Shown here: one piece after another, positions 25,793 through 33,928 of the stretch
How positions within the stretch are numbered: the stretch's first letter is position 1
How the letters are laid out: the number at the start of each line of letters is the position of its first letter
NCBI RefSeq assembly: GCF_008373755.1
Contig: NZ_VUJV01000001.1
Coordinates: 558,001 to 622,000 of the forward strand
Direction of reading: 5' to 3'
DNA: 64,000 bases
DNA from: Nocardioides humilatus
GTDB lineage: Bacteria; Actinomycetota; Actinomycetes; Propionibacteriales; Nocardioidaceae
Program-made: the position numbers and the translations under genes
The notes under the pieces: model-generated
What the model was told of the DNA's origin: nothing
What the model saw: the letters and a program-made list of their open reading frames with translations, nothing else
Databases searched by the model: none

Positions 25793-26533
25793 TCAGAGGT
25801 TCATAGGGACCTGCTGCACGGTCCCGCCGTCGACGACGAACTCCGCACCCGTCGCGAAGGACGACTCGTCGCTCGCGAGGAACACCACGAAAGTCGCGAC
25901 CTCCTCGGGGCGGCCGGGACGGCCCAGGGGGATCTGGATCATGCCCTCGGGCATGGCGTCGGTGGCCGGCGTACTGATGCGACCGGGGTGGAGCGAGTTG
26001 ACCCGGATGCCGTGCGGCGCGAGTTCGAGGGCAACGGACTTGCTGAGTCCGCGCAGGCCCCATTTCGCGGCGATGTAGCCGTGGGCCCATGGGGTGCCGC
26101 GCAGGCCCTCGATGCTCGAGGTGTTGATGATCGAGCCGCCACCGGCCGCGATCAGCGCGTTGGTGGCGGCCTTGATGCCGAGGAACGGGCCGGTCAGGCA
26201 GATGTCGATCATGTTCTGCCACTGCTCGCGCTTGAAGTGCTGCACGGGTGCGCCGTTGAAGATGCCGGCGTTGTTGAAGAGCACGTCGAGCTTGCCGAAC
26301 TCCGTGACGGCCACGTCGACCGCGGCCGCCCAGTCCTCCTCGCTGGTGACGTCGAGGTGCACGTAGCGCGCGACGTCCTCCCCGAGGTCGGCGGCCAGTG
26401 CCTTGCCCTCGTCGTCGAGGAGGTCGCCGATGACGACCTTGGCGCCTTCGGCGACCAGCATCCGCGCGCTGGCCTCGCCGATGTTGCGCGCGCCGCCGGC
26501 GATGAGCACGACCTTGCCTTCTACGCGTCCCAT
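25793..26533 (-). CDS. Classical SDR dehydrogenase (3-oxoacyl/hydroxysteroid-type)
   Basis: 246 aa, the usual length for a classical SDR. The cofactor loop is GGARNIGEA (residues about 13-21). D after VVIGD suggests NAD preference. NNAGIFN, Ser in NTSSIEG and the catalytic Y-x3-K in YIAAKWGLRG are all present. The C-terminal end SFATGAEFVVDGG is the family hallmark. It resembles 3-alpha/20-beta-hydroxysteroid dehydrogenases and 3-oxoacyl-ACP reductases; substrate not determined. It lies 34 nt after the dihydrodipicolinate-reductase-like gene and may share its KstR-type promoter. An AGAAGAGGAC site precedes ATG 26533. Confidence 0.85.
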   Translation of the reverse strand: MGRVEGKVVLIAGGARNIGEASARMLVAEGAKVVIGDLLDDEGKALAADLGEDVARYVHLDVTSEEDWAAAVDVAVTEFGKLDVLFNNAGIFNGAPVQHFKREQWQNMIDICLTGPFLGIKAATNALIAAGGGSIINTSSIEGLRGTPWAHGYIAAKWGLRGLSKSVALELAPHGIRVNSLHPGRISTPATDAMPEGMIQIPLGRPGRPEEVATFVVFLASDESSFATGAEFVVDGGTVQQVPMNL

Positions 26534-26567
26534 GATCTGTCCTCTTCTGATCGAGCCGGGTGGGGCG

Positions 26568-27650
26568 TCAGCCCAGGGTGGTCGCGAAGATGCCCTTCGC
26601 GGTGTTGAGCGGGAGGTCGAGCACCGTACGGATGCCCGGCGCCGCGGCGACGACGTCGGGGATCGCGTTGACGACGCGACCGGCACCGGACGCGATGGCC
26701 GCGTAGTTGTGGTCGCCGATCTTGCTGGTGGGGCAGACGTCGACGACGTACGACGGCTCGCCCACGATCTCGACGCGGTAGGAACCGCCCTCCTGGGCGG
26801 ACTGCGGCCAGTCGGGTCGCAGGTCGGGCCGGAGGCGGGTGGTGTGATCGACCAAGAGGACCTCCTTGCCGTTCACGATGCCCGCGATCTTGAAGCGGAC
26901 CGCAGCGACGCCACCCTTGGGGATCGTCCCGACGGCGACGTCGAACTCCTCGGGCGCCGGCTCCTGCTCAAACCACTCGGTGATCTCGTCGAGCTCGAGC
27001 CCGAACCCCTTCGCGAGCTGGCGGAGCGTCACGCCCCACGCGGAGGACAGCACGCCGGGCTTGAACAGCATCGGCAGGTCGCCGACCTCACGACCGAAGC
27101 CCATGACGTCGAACATGACGGGTGCGCCGTCGTACGTCGCATAGTCGGCGAGCTCGTAGCAGGTGATCTTCTCGACGCTCTGGCACGTGCTCGCGATCGC
27201 GAAGGGCAGCAGGTCGTTGGCCCAGCCCGGGTCGACGCCACTGACGAAGAGGCTGACGCCGTGCTCGCGGCACAGCTCCTCGTAGGGGTCGATCATCGAG
27301 TCGGGCAGCAGGCCCCACGGATACATCATCGTGACCGGCGAGGTCGCGACCACGTTGGCGCCGGAGGCGAGGCAGGTCTTGAGGTCCTCGAGCGACTCGA
27401 AGAACCGGGTCTCGGCGAGCGCGCAGTAGACGACGCACTCCGGCTTCGCCTCGAGGGCGGCCGCGAGGTCGTTGCCCGCGATGATCCCCGTGACGACGTC
27501 GCTGCCGGCGAGCTCACCGGCGTCCTTGCCGACCTTCTCGTCGTTGGACACGACCAGGCCGACCAGCTCGAAGCGGGGGTCCTCGATCACCTGTCGGAGC
27601 GCGATCCGCCCCGCGTTGCCCGTCGCGACGTGCACCACGCGAATCGCCAT
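26568..27650 (-). CDS. Dihydrodipicolinate-reductase-like / NAD(P)H-dependent amine dehydrogenase-like protein
   Basis: 360 aa. The N-terminal Rossmann motif VVHVATGNAGRIALRQV is followed by ELVGLVVSNDEKVGKDAGELAG and VVYCALAETRF, then GANVVATSP and FVSGVDPGWANDLLPFAI. This is the actinobacterial family annotated as dihydrodipicolinate reductase-like and often found in lipid or steroid loci. The true substrate is not established. GGAGG lies 7 nt before ATG 27650. A box that fits the KstR consensus exactly lies 16 nt upstream of the start. Confidence 0.75.
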   Translation of the reverse strand: MAIRVVHVATGNAGRIALRQVIEDPRFELVGLVVSNDEKVGKDAGELAGSDVVTGIIAGNDLAAALEAKPECVVYCALAETRFFESLEDLKTCLASGANVVATSPVTMMYPWGLLPDSMIDPYEELCREHGVSLFVSGVDPGWANDLLPFAIASTCQSVEKITCYELADYATYDGAPVMFDVMGFGREVGDLPMLFKPGVLSSAWGVTLRQLAKGFGLELDEITEWFEQEPAPEEFDVAVGTIPKGGVAAVRFKIAGIVNGKEVLLVDHTTRLRPDLRPDWPQSAQEGGSYRVEIVGEPSYVVDVCPTSKIGDHNYAAIASGAGRVVNAIPDVVAAAPGIRTVLDLPLNTAKGIFATTLG

Positions 27651-27665
27651 CAGCCAGCCTCCAGT

Positions 27666-27679
27666 TAGAACACGTTCTA
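27666..27679. promoter_or_regulatory. KstR-type box upstream of the dihydrodipicolinate-reductase-like gene
   Basis: TAGAACACGTTCTA is a perfect palindrome and fits TnnAACnnGTTnnA. It is between the start codon at 27650 and the end of the thioesterase gene at 27746, next to the ribosome site, so binding would block transcription. Confidence 0.65.
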
Positions 27680-27745
27680 GTTCACGAGGAGGATAGGCGG
27701 GAAATCAGACAGGTGTCCAGTGGCGCAGCGATCGGGCACCCAAGA

Positions 27746-28204
27746 TCAGGCCTCGAGGATCAGGCAGGTCGTGGTGCCGTGCGCGATGACCTTCCCGTCC
27801 GGCCCGACGAGCTTGCCCTCGGCCGTGGCCTGCTTGCGACCGCGGTGGATCACAGTCCCGGTCGCCCGGACCGGACCCATGCCGGGGAACATCGGGCGCA
27901 GGTAGTGCAGGTTGAGCTGCGCCGTCGTGTAGCCCTCGCCCGGAGCAAGGGTGGTGTGCACGGCGCACCCCAGGCAGGAGTCGAGGATCGTCGCGGCGAT
28001 ACCGCCGTGGACGGTGCCCAACGGGTTGAGCATCCGCTCGTCCGGGGAGAGCTCGAAGGTCGCGCGGCCCTCGGCGATGTCGACGACCGACATCCCGAGG
28101 AGTACGGCGATCGTCGGCGGAGGCAGGGCGCCGGCGGCGATCGCCTCCATCGTCTCGAGCCCGGTCATCGTGGCGAGCTCGGCGAGGTCGATGTCGATGC
28201 TCAT
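27746..28204 (-). CDS. PaaI-family (hotdog fold) acyl-CoA thioesterase
   Basis: 152 aa. The hotdog core includes NPLGTVHGGIAATILDSCLG, where HGG is the catalytic loop, and TTAQLNLHYLRPMFPG. PaaI-type enzymes hydrolyse aromatic or medium-chain acyl-CoA esters as tetramers. ATG 28204 overlaps the stop of the MFS gene by 4 nt, so it is the second gene of that operon. A GGGGGAGG site precedes it. Confidence 0.85.
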   Translation of the reverse strand: MSIDIDLAELATMTGLETMEAIAAGALPPPTIAVLLGMSVVDIAEGRATFELSPDERMLNPLGTVHGGIAATILDSCLGCAVHTTLAPGEGYTTAQLNLHYLRPMFPGMGPVRATGTVIHRGRKQATAEGKLVGPDGKVIAHGTTTCLILEA

Positions 28205-29622
28205 GCCGCCTCCCCCACCACGATCGGATCGGGCAGTTCGACGACGACCCGCTCCACCTTGGGCAGCGCCTGCGCGGCCGCCGAGGTCAGCACGCCACAG
28301 ATCACCAGCATCCACCACACCTCGTGGAACGACTCGAGCACGTTGTCCGGCGTGACGGTGCCCAGCAGGGCGACGGTGAGCGCGACCCCGAAGGTCGCCC
28401 CGAGCTGACGGATCGCCTGGTTGACGGCCGACCCGGCGCCGTACTGGTCAGCCGGCAGGCCCTGGACCGCCGCGCTCGTGAGGTGCGGGATCACCAGGGA
28501 GACGCCCAGACCGGCAAGAAGTGCGCCGGGCAGCATCTCGCTGGCCCAGTGCGGGGTGGTGCCGACGGTGGCGATGAACGAGACGCCGGACGCGGCGTAG
28601 ATGAGTCCACCGGGGACCAGCAGGGTGCGCTGGCCGACGCGACCGGCGAGCCGGCCGAAGTACGGCGCCAGCACCATCACCACGACCGGACCCGGCATCA
28701 TCGCCAGGCCCGTGGTGACGATGTCGTAGCCCCAGACCTGGGTCAGGAACAGCACCTGGGCGAAGAACATCGCGGTGAAGCCGATCGTGAACGCGGCAGT
28801 CGCGATGTTGGCCCACCGGAAGGACCGGGCACCGAAGAGCGAGAGGTCGAGCGCCGGGTGCGGGTGGCGCAACGAGCGCAGGACGAAGAGCGCCAGCACG
28901 ACCAGCCCGAGAGCGAGCGCGCCGATCGTGCGCACCGAGCCCCAGTGCCACTGGTCGCTCTGCACGATCCCGAGGGCGAGCAGGCTGAGCGCACCGGCGA
29001 GCAGCAGGATCCCGAGCGGGTCGGGGAAACGCGCGGGCACGCTCTCCTTGGACTCGGGGATGTGCCGCAATGCCAGCACAACAGCGACCAGCCCGATGGG
29101 CAGGTTGATCAGGAAGACCGAGCGCCAGCCCCAGCTGTCGACCAGCAGCCCACCGATGGTCGGGCCAACCGCGGCAGCGAGCGCGGCAATGGCGCCCCAG
29201 ATGGCGACCGCCGCCGGGATCTTGGGCGCCGGAAAGACGGAGAGGACCAAGGCGAGCGACGCCGGCACCAGGGCCGCGGCACCCAGCGCCTGAAGAGCGC
29301 GGAAAGCGATCAGCAGCGACGGCGAGTCAGCGACGGCGCACAACGCCGAGGCCAGCGTGAAGGCGATGAGCCCGATGGAGAAGACCCGAAGCCGCCCGAA
29401 GCGGTCGGCCATTCGACCGGCCGGCACGAGGGCCGCCGCGAGCACGATCGTGTACGCCGACAGCGCCCACGACATCGTCGCGAACGAGACCCCGGGGAAG
29501 TCGCCGCGGATGTCCTCGAAGGCGACGAAGAGGACCTGGGTGTCCAGGAAGACCATGAAGGCCGCCATCGAGGCGATGCCGAGGACGGCATACGGCTTCA
29601 CCGTGGCTGGTTCGGTTGTCAT
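28201..29622 (-). CDS. MFS drug-efflux-type transporter (DHA2-like, 14 helices)
   Basis: 473 aa. It starts with a transmembrane helix, then LDTQVLFVAFEDI, the position of the DHA2 motif D1, and has motif A, GRMADRFGRLRV, after helix 2. Motif C-like AAAVGPTIGGLLVDSWGWRSVFLINLP is present (two stretches joined at a turn). Regular hydrophobic segments suggest 14 helices. It probably exports a hydrophobic drug or metabolite by proton antiport. A TACCGT -10 box lies 6 nt before the ATG. It is divergent from an HxlR regulator, its probable repressor. Confidence 0.87.
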   Translation of the reverse strand: MTTEPATVKPYAVLGIASMAAFMVFLDTQVLFVAFEDIRGDFPGVSFATMSWALSAYTIVLAAALVPAGRMADRFGRLRVFSIGLIAFTLASALCAVADSPSLLIAFRALQALGAAALVPASLALVLSVFPAPKIPAAVAIWGAIAALAAAVGPTIGGLLVDSWGWRSVFLINLPIGLVAVVLALRHIPESKESVPARFPDPLGILLLAGALSLLALGIVQSDQWHWGSVRTIGALALGLVVLALFVLRSLRHPHPALDLSLFGARSFRWANIATAAFTIGFTAMFFAQVLFLTQVWGYDIVTTGLAMMPGPVVVMVLAPYFGRLAGRVGQRTLLVPGGLIYAASGVSFIATVGTTPHWASEMLPGALLAGLGVSLVIPHLTSAAVQGLPADQYGAGSAVNQAIRQLGATFGVALTVALLGTVTPDNVLESFHEVWWMLVICGVLTSAAAQALPKVERVVVELPDPIVVGEAA

Positions 29623-29628
29623 GCAAGG

Positions 29629-29634
29629 ACGGTA
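29629..29634 (-). promoter_or_regulatory. Leaderless -10 box of the MFS transporter gene
   Basis: TACCGT on the minus strand ends 6 nt before the ATG at 29622. The spacer has no ribosome site. Confidence 0.5.
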
Positions 29635-29688
29635 GACCCAATCGGTTTAAAAAAACAACCAACTAGTTTCAAATCACAATCACTTGCG

Positions 29689-29694
29689 TAAGAT
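29689..29694 (+). promoter_or_regulatory. Leaderless -10 box of the HxlR regulator gene
   Basis: TAAGAT lies 6 nt before GTG 29701. The 78-bp divergent region is AT-rich, unlike the rest of the window, and contains ACTAGT and runs of A that could hold an HxlR operator. Confidence 0.5.
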
Positions 29695-29700
29695 GATCCC

Positions 29701-30375
29701 GTGGGCACCAAGAGCTACGAGCAGTACTGCACCATCGCGACCGCCCTCGACCTGGTCGGCGATCGGTGGTCCTTGCTGATCCTGCGCGAGCTGTCCTTCG
29801 GCGAGCAGCGGTTCACCGACCTGAAGGCCGGCCTGCCGGGAGTCGCGACCAACCTCCTCACGATGCGCCTGCGCAGCCTCGAGGAGGACGGCCTGGTGGA
29901 GCAGCACGAGCTCCCTCCCCCAGCCGCCCGCACGGTCTACCGGCTCACGAAGGCCGGCACCCGCATCCGCCCGGTGCTCCGCGCGGTCGCCCAGTTCGGC
30001 CTGCCCTACCTCGACCCGCCGGCCGCGGCCGACGTACGTCCTCGGATGGTCGTGTACGGCGGCGTCGGCGCCCTCTTCGATCCGGTCAGCGCTCTCGGAG
30101 TGGATCTGCGGGTCAAGTTCGACCTCGACGGCGAGGAGCACTGGGTCGAGGTGCGCGACGGCAAGCTGCGCCGGGCTGACACGTCGCTCCCTCCCGACCT
30201 GACCATCACCGGGCCCGCGGCCGCTCTCCTCGAGCGCGCCCGGGGGGCCAGCCTCGACGCGCTCAGCGACGAGCTCGCGATCGAGGGCAGCCAGGAGGCT
30301 AGGCAGGCCTTCGAGCGTTGCTTCCCGAGGCCTGCTGATCTCGCTTGGCCCCATGGCGATGCCAGATCCCCTTAG
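29701..30375 (+). CDS. HxlR-family transcriptional regulator with C-terminal sterol-carrier-like domain; 3' end altered by an insertion
   Basis: 224 aa. The HxlR winged helix (residues about 5-100) shows CTIATALDLVGDRWSLLILREL and the wing FTDLKAGLPGVATNLLTMRLRSLEEDGLV. The C-terminal 100 residues resemble the SCP2-like ligand domain found in this actinobacterial subgroup. The last 12 residues or so (after FERCFPRPA) appear acquired: the 28-nt segment encoding FERCFP is repeated at 32135, where it is followed by a stop. It is divergent from the MFS exporter and probably represses it. Start GTG 29701 follows a -10 box. Confidence 0.85.
   Translation: MGTKSYEQYCTIATALDLVGDRWSLLILRELSFGEQRFTDLKAGLPGVATNLLTMRLRSLEEDGLVEQHELPPPAARTVYRLTKAGTRIRPVLRAVAQFGLPYLDPPAAADVRPRMVVYGGVGALFDPVSALGVDLRVKFDLDGEEHWVEVRDGKLRRADTSLPPDLTITGPAAALLERARGASLDALSDELAIEGSQEARQAFERCFPRPADLAWPHGDARSP
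30308..30335 (+). repeat. Left copy of a 28-bp direct repeat (att-like) at the end of the HxlR gene
   Basis: Twenty-seven of 28 bases match 32135-32162 in the same orientation; the mismatch is G at 30329 against A at 32156. This copy is inside the HxlR coding sequence. Confidence 0.75.
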
Positions 30376-30378
30376 TCT
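30373..30378 (+). promoter_or_regulatory. Leaderless -10 box of the DUF2510 gene
   Basis: TAGTCT lies 6 nt before ATG 30385 and overlaps the HxlR stop codon. No ribosome site is visible. Confidence 0.5.
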
Positions 30379-30384
30379 CAGGGC

Positions 30385-30921
30385 ATGACTCAGGCTCCTC
30401 CGCCTCCCATGCCTGCCGGCTGGTACCCAGATCCTGCAAACCCCTCACTCAACAGGTACTGGACTGGAAGCGACTGGTCGTCAATGCCGCCTCCGCCGAC
30501 GGCGGCTGGCGGTCCAGAGATGCCAAAAGGGCTCGCGGCTGCGCCGAAGACGGTGCAGGTCGCGTTCTGGCTCCAACTCGGAGCGGTCGCGACCCTCGGG
30601 ATCCTCGGGTTCCTCTTCGTGATCCTCGCCCTCGACGACCTCAACAATCCCTTTCTGAGCGACGACGACTACGCGACGGCATTCGTCATCTTCTTGGCGA
30701 GTGCATTCGGCCTCGCCCAAGCAGTAGCGCTCGGCGTCTTCGCCAAGTTCCTACTCGACGGGGCCAACTGGGCACGGATCGCGAGCACGGTTGCACTCGG
30801 CCTGACGCTGTGTTCGAACGTCCTAGCGCTTGCTCTCGGCATCGCGGTGATCGTGCTTTTATTCCAGAACCAGTCCAATGCATGGTTCAGACGGACCGAG
30901 ACTGCCGGAGTCGCCAGCTGA
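30385..30921 (+). CDS. DUF2510 membrane protein
   Basis: 178 aa. A Pro-rich start and the DUF2510 motif GWYPDPANPSLNRYWTGSDW (residues 12-31) precede a spacer and about four hydrophobic segments (about 57-165). DUF2510 is an actinobacterial soluble module usually found at the cytoplasmic N-terminus of small membrane proteins, role unknown. It is the first gene of the 1.8-kb segment bounded by direct repeats, and its codons have visibly more A/T in third position than the HxlR gene. Confidence 0.72.
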   Translation: MTQAPPPPMPAGWYPDPANPSLNRYWTGSDWSSMPPPPTAAGGPEMPKGLAAAPKTVQVAFWLQLGAVATLGILGFLFVILALDDLNNPFLSDDDYATAFVIFLASAFGLAQAVALGVFAKFLLDGANWARIASTVALGLTLCSNVLALALGIAVIVLLFQNQSNAWFRRTETAGVAS

Positions 30922-30999
30922 GGCGCTCGCTCTCGACCTCAAGCCCTCGAGGCCACCGCGCACTTCGATGATTCGGGTACATCAACAACGCGAACCGCC

Positions 31000-31005
31000 T
31001 ACGGT
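31000..31005 (+). promoter_or_regulatory. Leaderless -10 box
   Basis: TACGGT lies 7 nt before ATG 31013. The same hexamer and spacing recur at 35041 and 49804. Confidence 0.5.
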
Positions 31006-31012
31006 CGGCGCC

Positions 31013-31636
31013 ATGACCGCCGCGCCGCCTCCCCCACCACCGCCCTATCAACCGCACTCGCAGTGGGAGTCCCCGAAGGAGCCCAAGCCGGCGGGCATCA
31101 GCCCGATTGTCGTCGCTCTCGTGGGCGTCGCCGCACTGGCGATCGGCCTCGGCGCTGGGGCAGCACTGGGGCTGACCCTCGGCAGCGACGACGACCCGGC
31201 CGACGCCAAAGCGTCGGACAGTTCCCCGTCTATCAGCGAATCCATCGGTTCCCAGCCGACCGTCTACGTGACGGAGACGGAGACGTTTGCACCTTCACCC
31301 GAGCCAACGCCAGAGCCAGAGCCAGAACCGGACTCAATCGCAGCGATCCCGGGAGACGGTGACGTGATCGACGGTTGGGAACTCGTGGGCGAACTCGACA
31401 TCCACCACGACTCGTTGCGCGACTTCGAGGTGCGCTTCCGCGCAACCAACGTGAGCGACCGGCGCATCTACGACGCCTTCAGCATGACGGTCCTGAAGAA
31501 GGAAGAGATCCTGGCCATCCTGGACTGCGGGAACTACAACAGGGTCGATCCAGGGCGGGTCGTCACGTTCGAATGCACCACCACCGACAACTTCAAAGAG
31601 GGATGGACCGCCGTCGAGATGACCTACGACGGCTGA
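31013..31636 (+). CDS. Single-pass membrane protein with Pro-rich start and extracytoplasmic FxLYD-like domain
   Basis: 207 aa. The N-terminus is poly-Pro, then a transmembrane helix (about residues 29-56). A Ser/Glu/Pro-rich linker with repeated Pro-Glu pairs leads to a C-terminal beta-rich domain of about 85 aa (GWELVGELDIHHDSL, FEVRFRATNVSDRRIYDAF, FECTTTD). The pattern resembles the FxLYD-type domains that describe covarying surface proteins; that match is by eye. ATG 31013 is chosen over an upstream in-frame ATG at 30878 because of the -10 box and the poly-Pro start shared with other proteins here. Confidence 0.62.
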   Translation: MTAAPPPPPPPYQPHSQWESPKEPKPAGISPIVVALVGVAALAIGLGAGAALGLTLGSDDDPADAKASDSSPSISESIGSQPTVYVTETETFAPSPEPTPEPEPEPDSIAAIPGDGDVIDGWELVGELDIHHDSLRDFEVRFRATNVSDRRIYDAFSMTVLKKEEILAILDCGNYNRVDPGRVVTFECTTTDNFKEGWTAVEMTYDG

Positions 31637-31645
31637 TCTGCGGGC

Positions 31646-32020
31646 TCAATGGTTCATTGCGGAGGCCCACGCGTCTGCAGCCCGCTCGATCTCGTACCGC
31701 TCGACGAAGGAGTCAGTCGCAAGCAGGTACGGGCGCTCCTGGCTCACGCCATTGCCGCACAGCATGTCGTCGTGCCAGTCCTCGTTCATCGTGGGCGCCC
31801 ACCAGCACGACCATGTCTTCTTGGGCGGTGGCGCCGGACGATACGGCTTGGGTCGCGGCTTCGGGTGTGGCCGGGAAGTTCGGAGCGATCGGCTCGATCC
31901 GGGTGACCGATGATCAGACGACGTCCCGGGCGCGGAGGACGCGTCGCCCCCGTAGTCGTCGCAACCACTCCCGAGCCCAAAACATGCGAGTGCAACAACG
32001 GGGACGACAGCGCGGCACAT
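31646..32020 (-). CDS. Small predicted lipoprotein
   Basis: 124 aa. The signal peptide VVPVVALACFGLGSGC ends at a lipobox with lipidated Cys. A Ser/Pro/Lys-rich linker follows, and then a short domain with Trp and Cys (KTWSCWWAPTMNEDWHDDML). I do not recognise the domain. ATG 32020 is chosen for the signal peptide. It converges on the FxLYD-like gene (9 nt between stops) and is the third gene inside the direct repeats. Confidence 0.5.
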   Translation of the reverse strand: MCRAVVPVVALACFGLGSGCDDYGGDASSAPGTSSDHRSPGSSRSLRTSRPHPKPRPKPYRPAPPPKKTWSCWWAPTMNEDWHDDMLCGNGVSQERPYLLATDSFVERYEIERAADAWASAMNH

Positions 32021-32134
32021 CCGTCCACGACCGACCCGACCTAGGTCCCGCACACCGGGTAAGACACCTCTCACAGTTCGTCACGCTAGACCCGATCAGT
32101 GTCCACCCAACCGAATCTCCGTGCTTTTGCGTGC

Positions 32135-32162
32135 CCTTCGAGCGTTGCTTCCCGAAGCCTGC
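32135..32162 (+). repeat. Right copy of the 28-bp direct repeat; likely the original 3' end of the HxlR gene
   Basis: It matches 30308-30335 at 27 of 28 bases. Read in the HxlR frame it gives FERCFPKPA followed at once by TAG (32164-32166). That is what the displaced natural end of the gene would look like after insertion of the 1.8 kb between the repeats. Confidence 0.7.
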
Positions 32163-32176
32163 CTAGCGCCCGGTCG

Positions 32177-33928
32177 CTACTGCTTCAGGAGGTTGGTCCC
32201 GGCCCCGCCGTCGAGGGTGTCGGTGCCGCCTTCGCCGAAGAGCCGGTCGTCGCCGTCCCCTCCCTTGAGGTCGTCGTCGTCGTCGCCGCCGCGGAGCGTG
32301 TCGTTGCCCGCCTCGCCGACCAGCGTGTCGGCGTCGGCATCGCCAAAGATCCGGTCGTCACCCTCGCCGCCGGTGAGCTCGTCGATGCCGGCCGCACCGC
32401 GCAGGATGTCGGCGCCGTCGCCTCCCTTGACGATGTCATCGCCCGCGTCGCCGAAGACCTTGTCGATCCCGAGCCCGCCGTCGAGGTCGTCGTCGCCGGC
32501 CTCGCCACTGAGCTGGTCGTTGCCGTCACCGCCGAGCAACGTGTCGCCACCCGGCCCACCACGCAGGGTGTCGATGCCGAGACCGCCGTCGAGGTGGTCG
32601 TCGCCGTTGACGCCCAGAAGCTTGTCGTCATCGGCTCCACCGTTGACGGTGTCGTCGTCCTCGCCACCGTTGATGGTGTCGTTGCCGGCATCGCCGTTGA
32701 GGATGTCGGCGCCCGGACCACCGGTGATGTTGTCGTTGCCGTCACCGCCGTAGACCGTGTCGACGCCAGCCAAGCCGGAGATCGTGTCATTTCCGGCACC
32801 CCCCTCGAGGCTGGTGTCGTCGCCCGTTCCACCGTCGAGCGCATCAGCACCGTCGCCGCCATCGAGGTCGTCGGCTCCGGGACCGCCGTAGAGCGAGTCT
32901 GTCCCGTTGTCGCCGATCAAGGTGTCGTCGCCCGCCTCGCCTTGGAGCGCGTCGCCGACCGTCTCGCCGTCACCCTGCTCGGCGTGCAGGACGTCGTCAC
33001 CCACCCCGCCTCGCAGGAGGTCCTTGCCGGCGCCACCCCACAAGTCGTCGCCGCCACCCGCACCGAGGACAGTGTCGTCACCTGCGCCGCCGTGGGCCGT
33101 GTCGTCACCGCCGAGCGCGCAGATGGTGTCGTTGCCACCGAGGCCGTCGATCGTGTCGTCGCCGTCGCTGCCGACGATCACATCGTCACCCTCGGTGCCG
33201 TTGATGGTGCCGGAGCCGGAGACCGTGGCCTCCACGCCGTTGCACTTGGGGGTCGTGCAGGTCGACGTCGAGTTCTGGAGCGTCTGGCTCGACCCCGCCA
33301 CGAAGTCGGCGCTGTTGTCGTCGGTGTCCCGACCACACAGCGACCGGGAGATGTCGAGGAACGGCGGCGTGACCGCCAGCGGCGTCGTCTCGTAACCGAG
33401 GGCGCCGCCCCAGCCGACCGCGTCGATCACGCTCGGAGCGCCGGCGAGGTCGCCGTCAGCCTCGTTGAGGTCGAACCCGGGAGCGGTGAGCGCCACGGTG
33501 GTGGGCAGGTCGGCCGACAGGAAGAACATCGTCGAGTAGTCCGACACCGGGACCGAGTTCAGGTGCGACGGCGCGGGCCGGAAGTCCCAGTCGGGCAGCT
33601 TCGCGCCGTCGACGAGGAAGTAGCCGTGCGCCGGCACGCTGCCGTTGAGGAAGAGCTCCGCCCCGGAGATGGAACCCGGGCCCTTGATGACCACGACCAG
33701 GTGGATGCTGTCGGTCAGGGTGATGGGGGCGTCGGTCGGGTTGAACAGCTCGACGTAGGGCCCCCGACCGTCGCTGCCGCCGTAGACCTCGTTGACGACC
33801 AGGCCGGTGTGGGAGGGGTTGGCGTGGACGGCCGGGCTGGCGGTCAGTGCCGCCGGAACCAGCCAGATCGCGGTGGCGACCGTCAGCGCGAGGGCTCGGC
33901 GCAGCCAGGAGGGGACAGCAAGATGCAT
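32177..33928 (-). CDS. Secreted calcium-binding RTX-repeat protein with an N-terminal lamin-tail-like domain
   Basis: 583 aa. A Sec signal peptide (residues 1-33 approx., ending SPAVHA) is followed by a lamin-tail-type (LTD) domain: LVVNEVYGGSDGRGPYVELF, then DAPITLTD and HGYFLVDG. From about residue 230 to the end there are some thirty GGxGxDxL/I nonapeptides, the calcium-binding parallel beta-roll of RTX proteins. RTX proteins are normally exported by type I systems, but no such genes are near and the Sec signal is clear. ATG 33928 has AGGTG upstream; GTG 33937 is an alternative. Target or ligand unknown. Confidence 0.85.
   Translation of the reverse strand: MHLAVPSWLRRALALTVATAIWLVPAALTASPAVHANPSHTGLVVNEVYGGSDGRGPYVELFNPTDAPITLTDSIHLVVVIKGPGSISGAELFLNGSVPAHGYFLVDGAKLPDWDFRPAPSHLNSVPVSDYSTMFFLSADLPTTVALTAPGFDLNEADGDLAGAPSVIDAVGWGGALGYETTPLAVTPPFLDISRSLCGRDTDDNSADFVAGSSQTLQNSTSTCTTPKCNGVEATVSGSGTINGTEGDDVIVGSDGDDTIDGLGGNDTICALGGDDTAHGGAGDDTVLGAGGGDDLWGGAGKDLLRGGVGDDVLHAEQGDGETVGDALQGEAGDDTLIGDNGTDSLYGGPGADDLDGGDGADALDGGTGDDTSLEGGAGNDTISGLAGVDTVYGGDGNDNITGGPGADILNGDAGNDTINGGEDDDTVNGGADDDKLLGVNGDDHLDGGLGIDTLRGGPGGDTLLGGDGNDQLSGEAGDDDLDGGLGIDKVFGDAGDDIVKGGDGADILRGAAGIDELTGGEGDDRIFGDADADTLVGEAGNDTLRGGDDDDDLKGGDGDDRLFGEGGTDTLDGGAGTNLLKQ

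Noticed and set aside
32200-33240. Dense short repeats resembling a CRISPR or satellite array, with long open frames on the plus strand
   Set aside because: They are the codons of the RTX nonapeptides on the minus strand; spacing is 27 nt and follows the GGxGxDxL repeat. The plus-strand frames are shadows.
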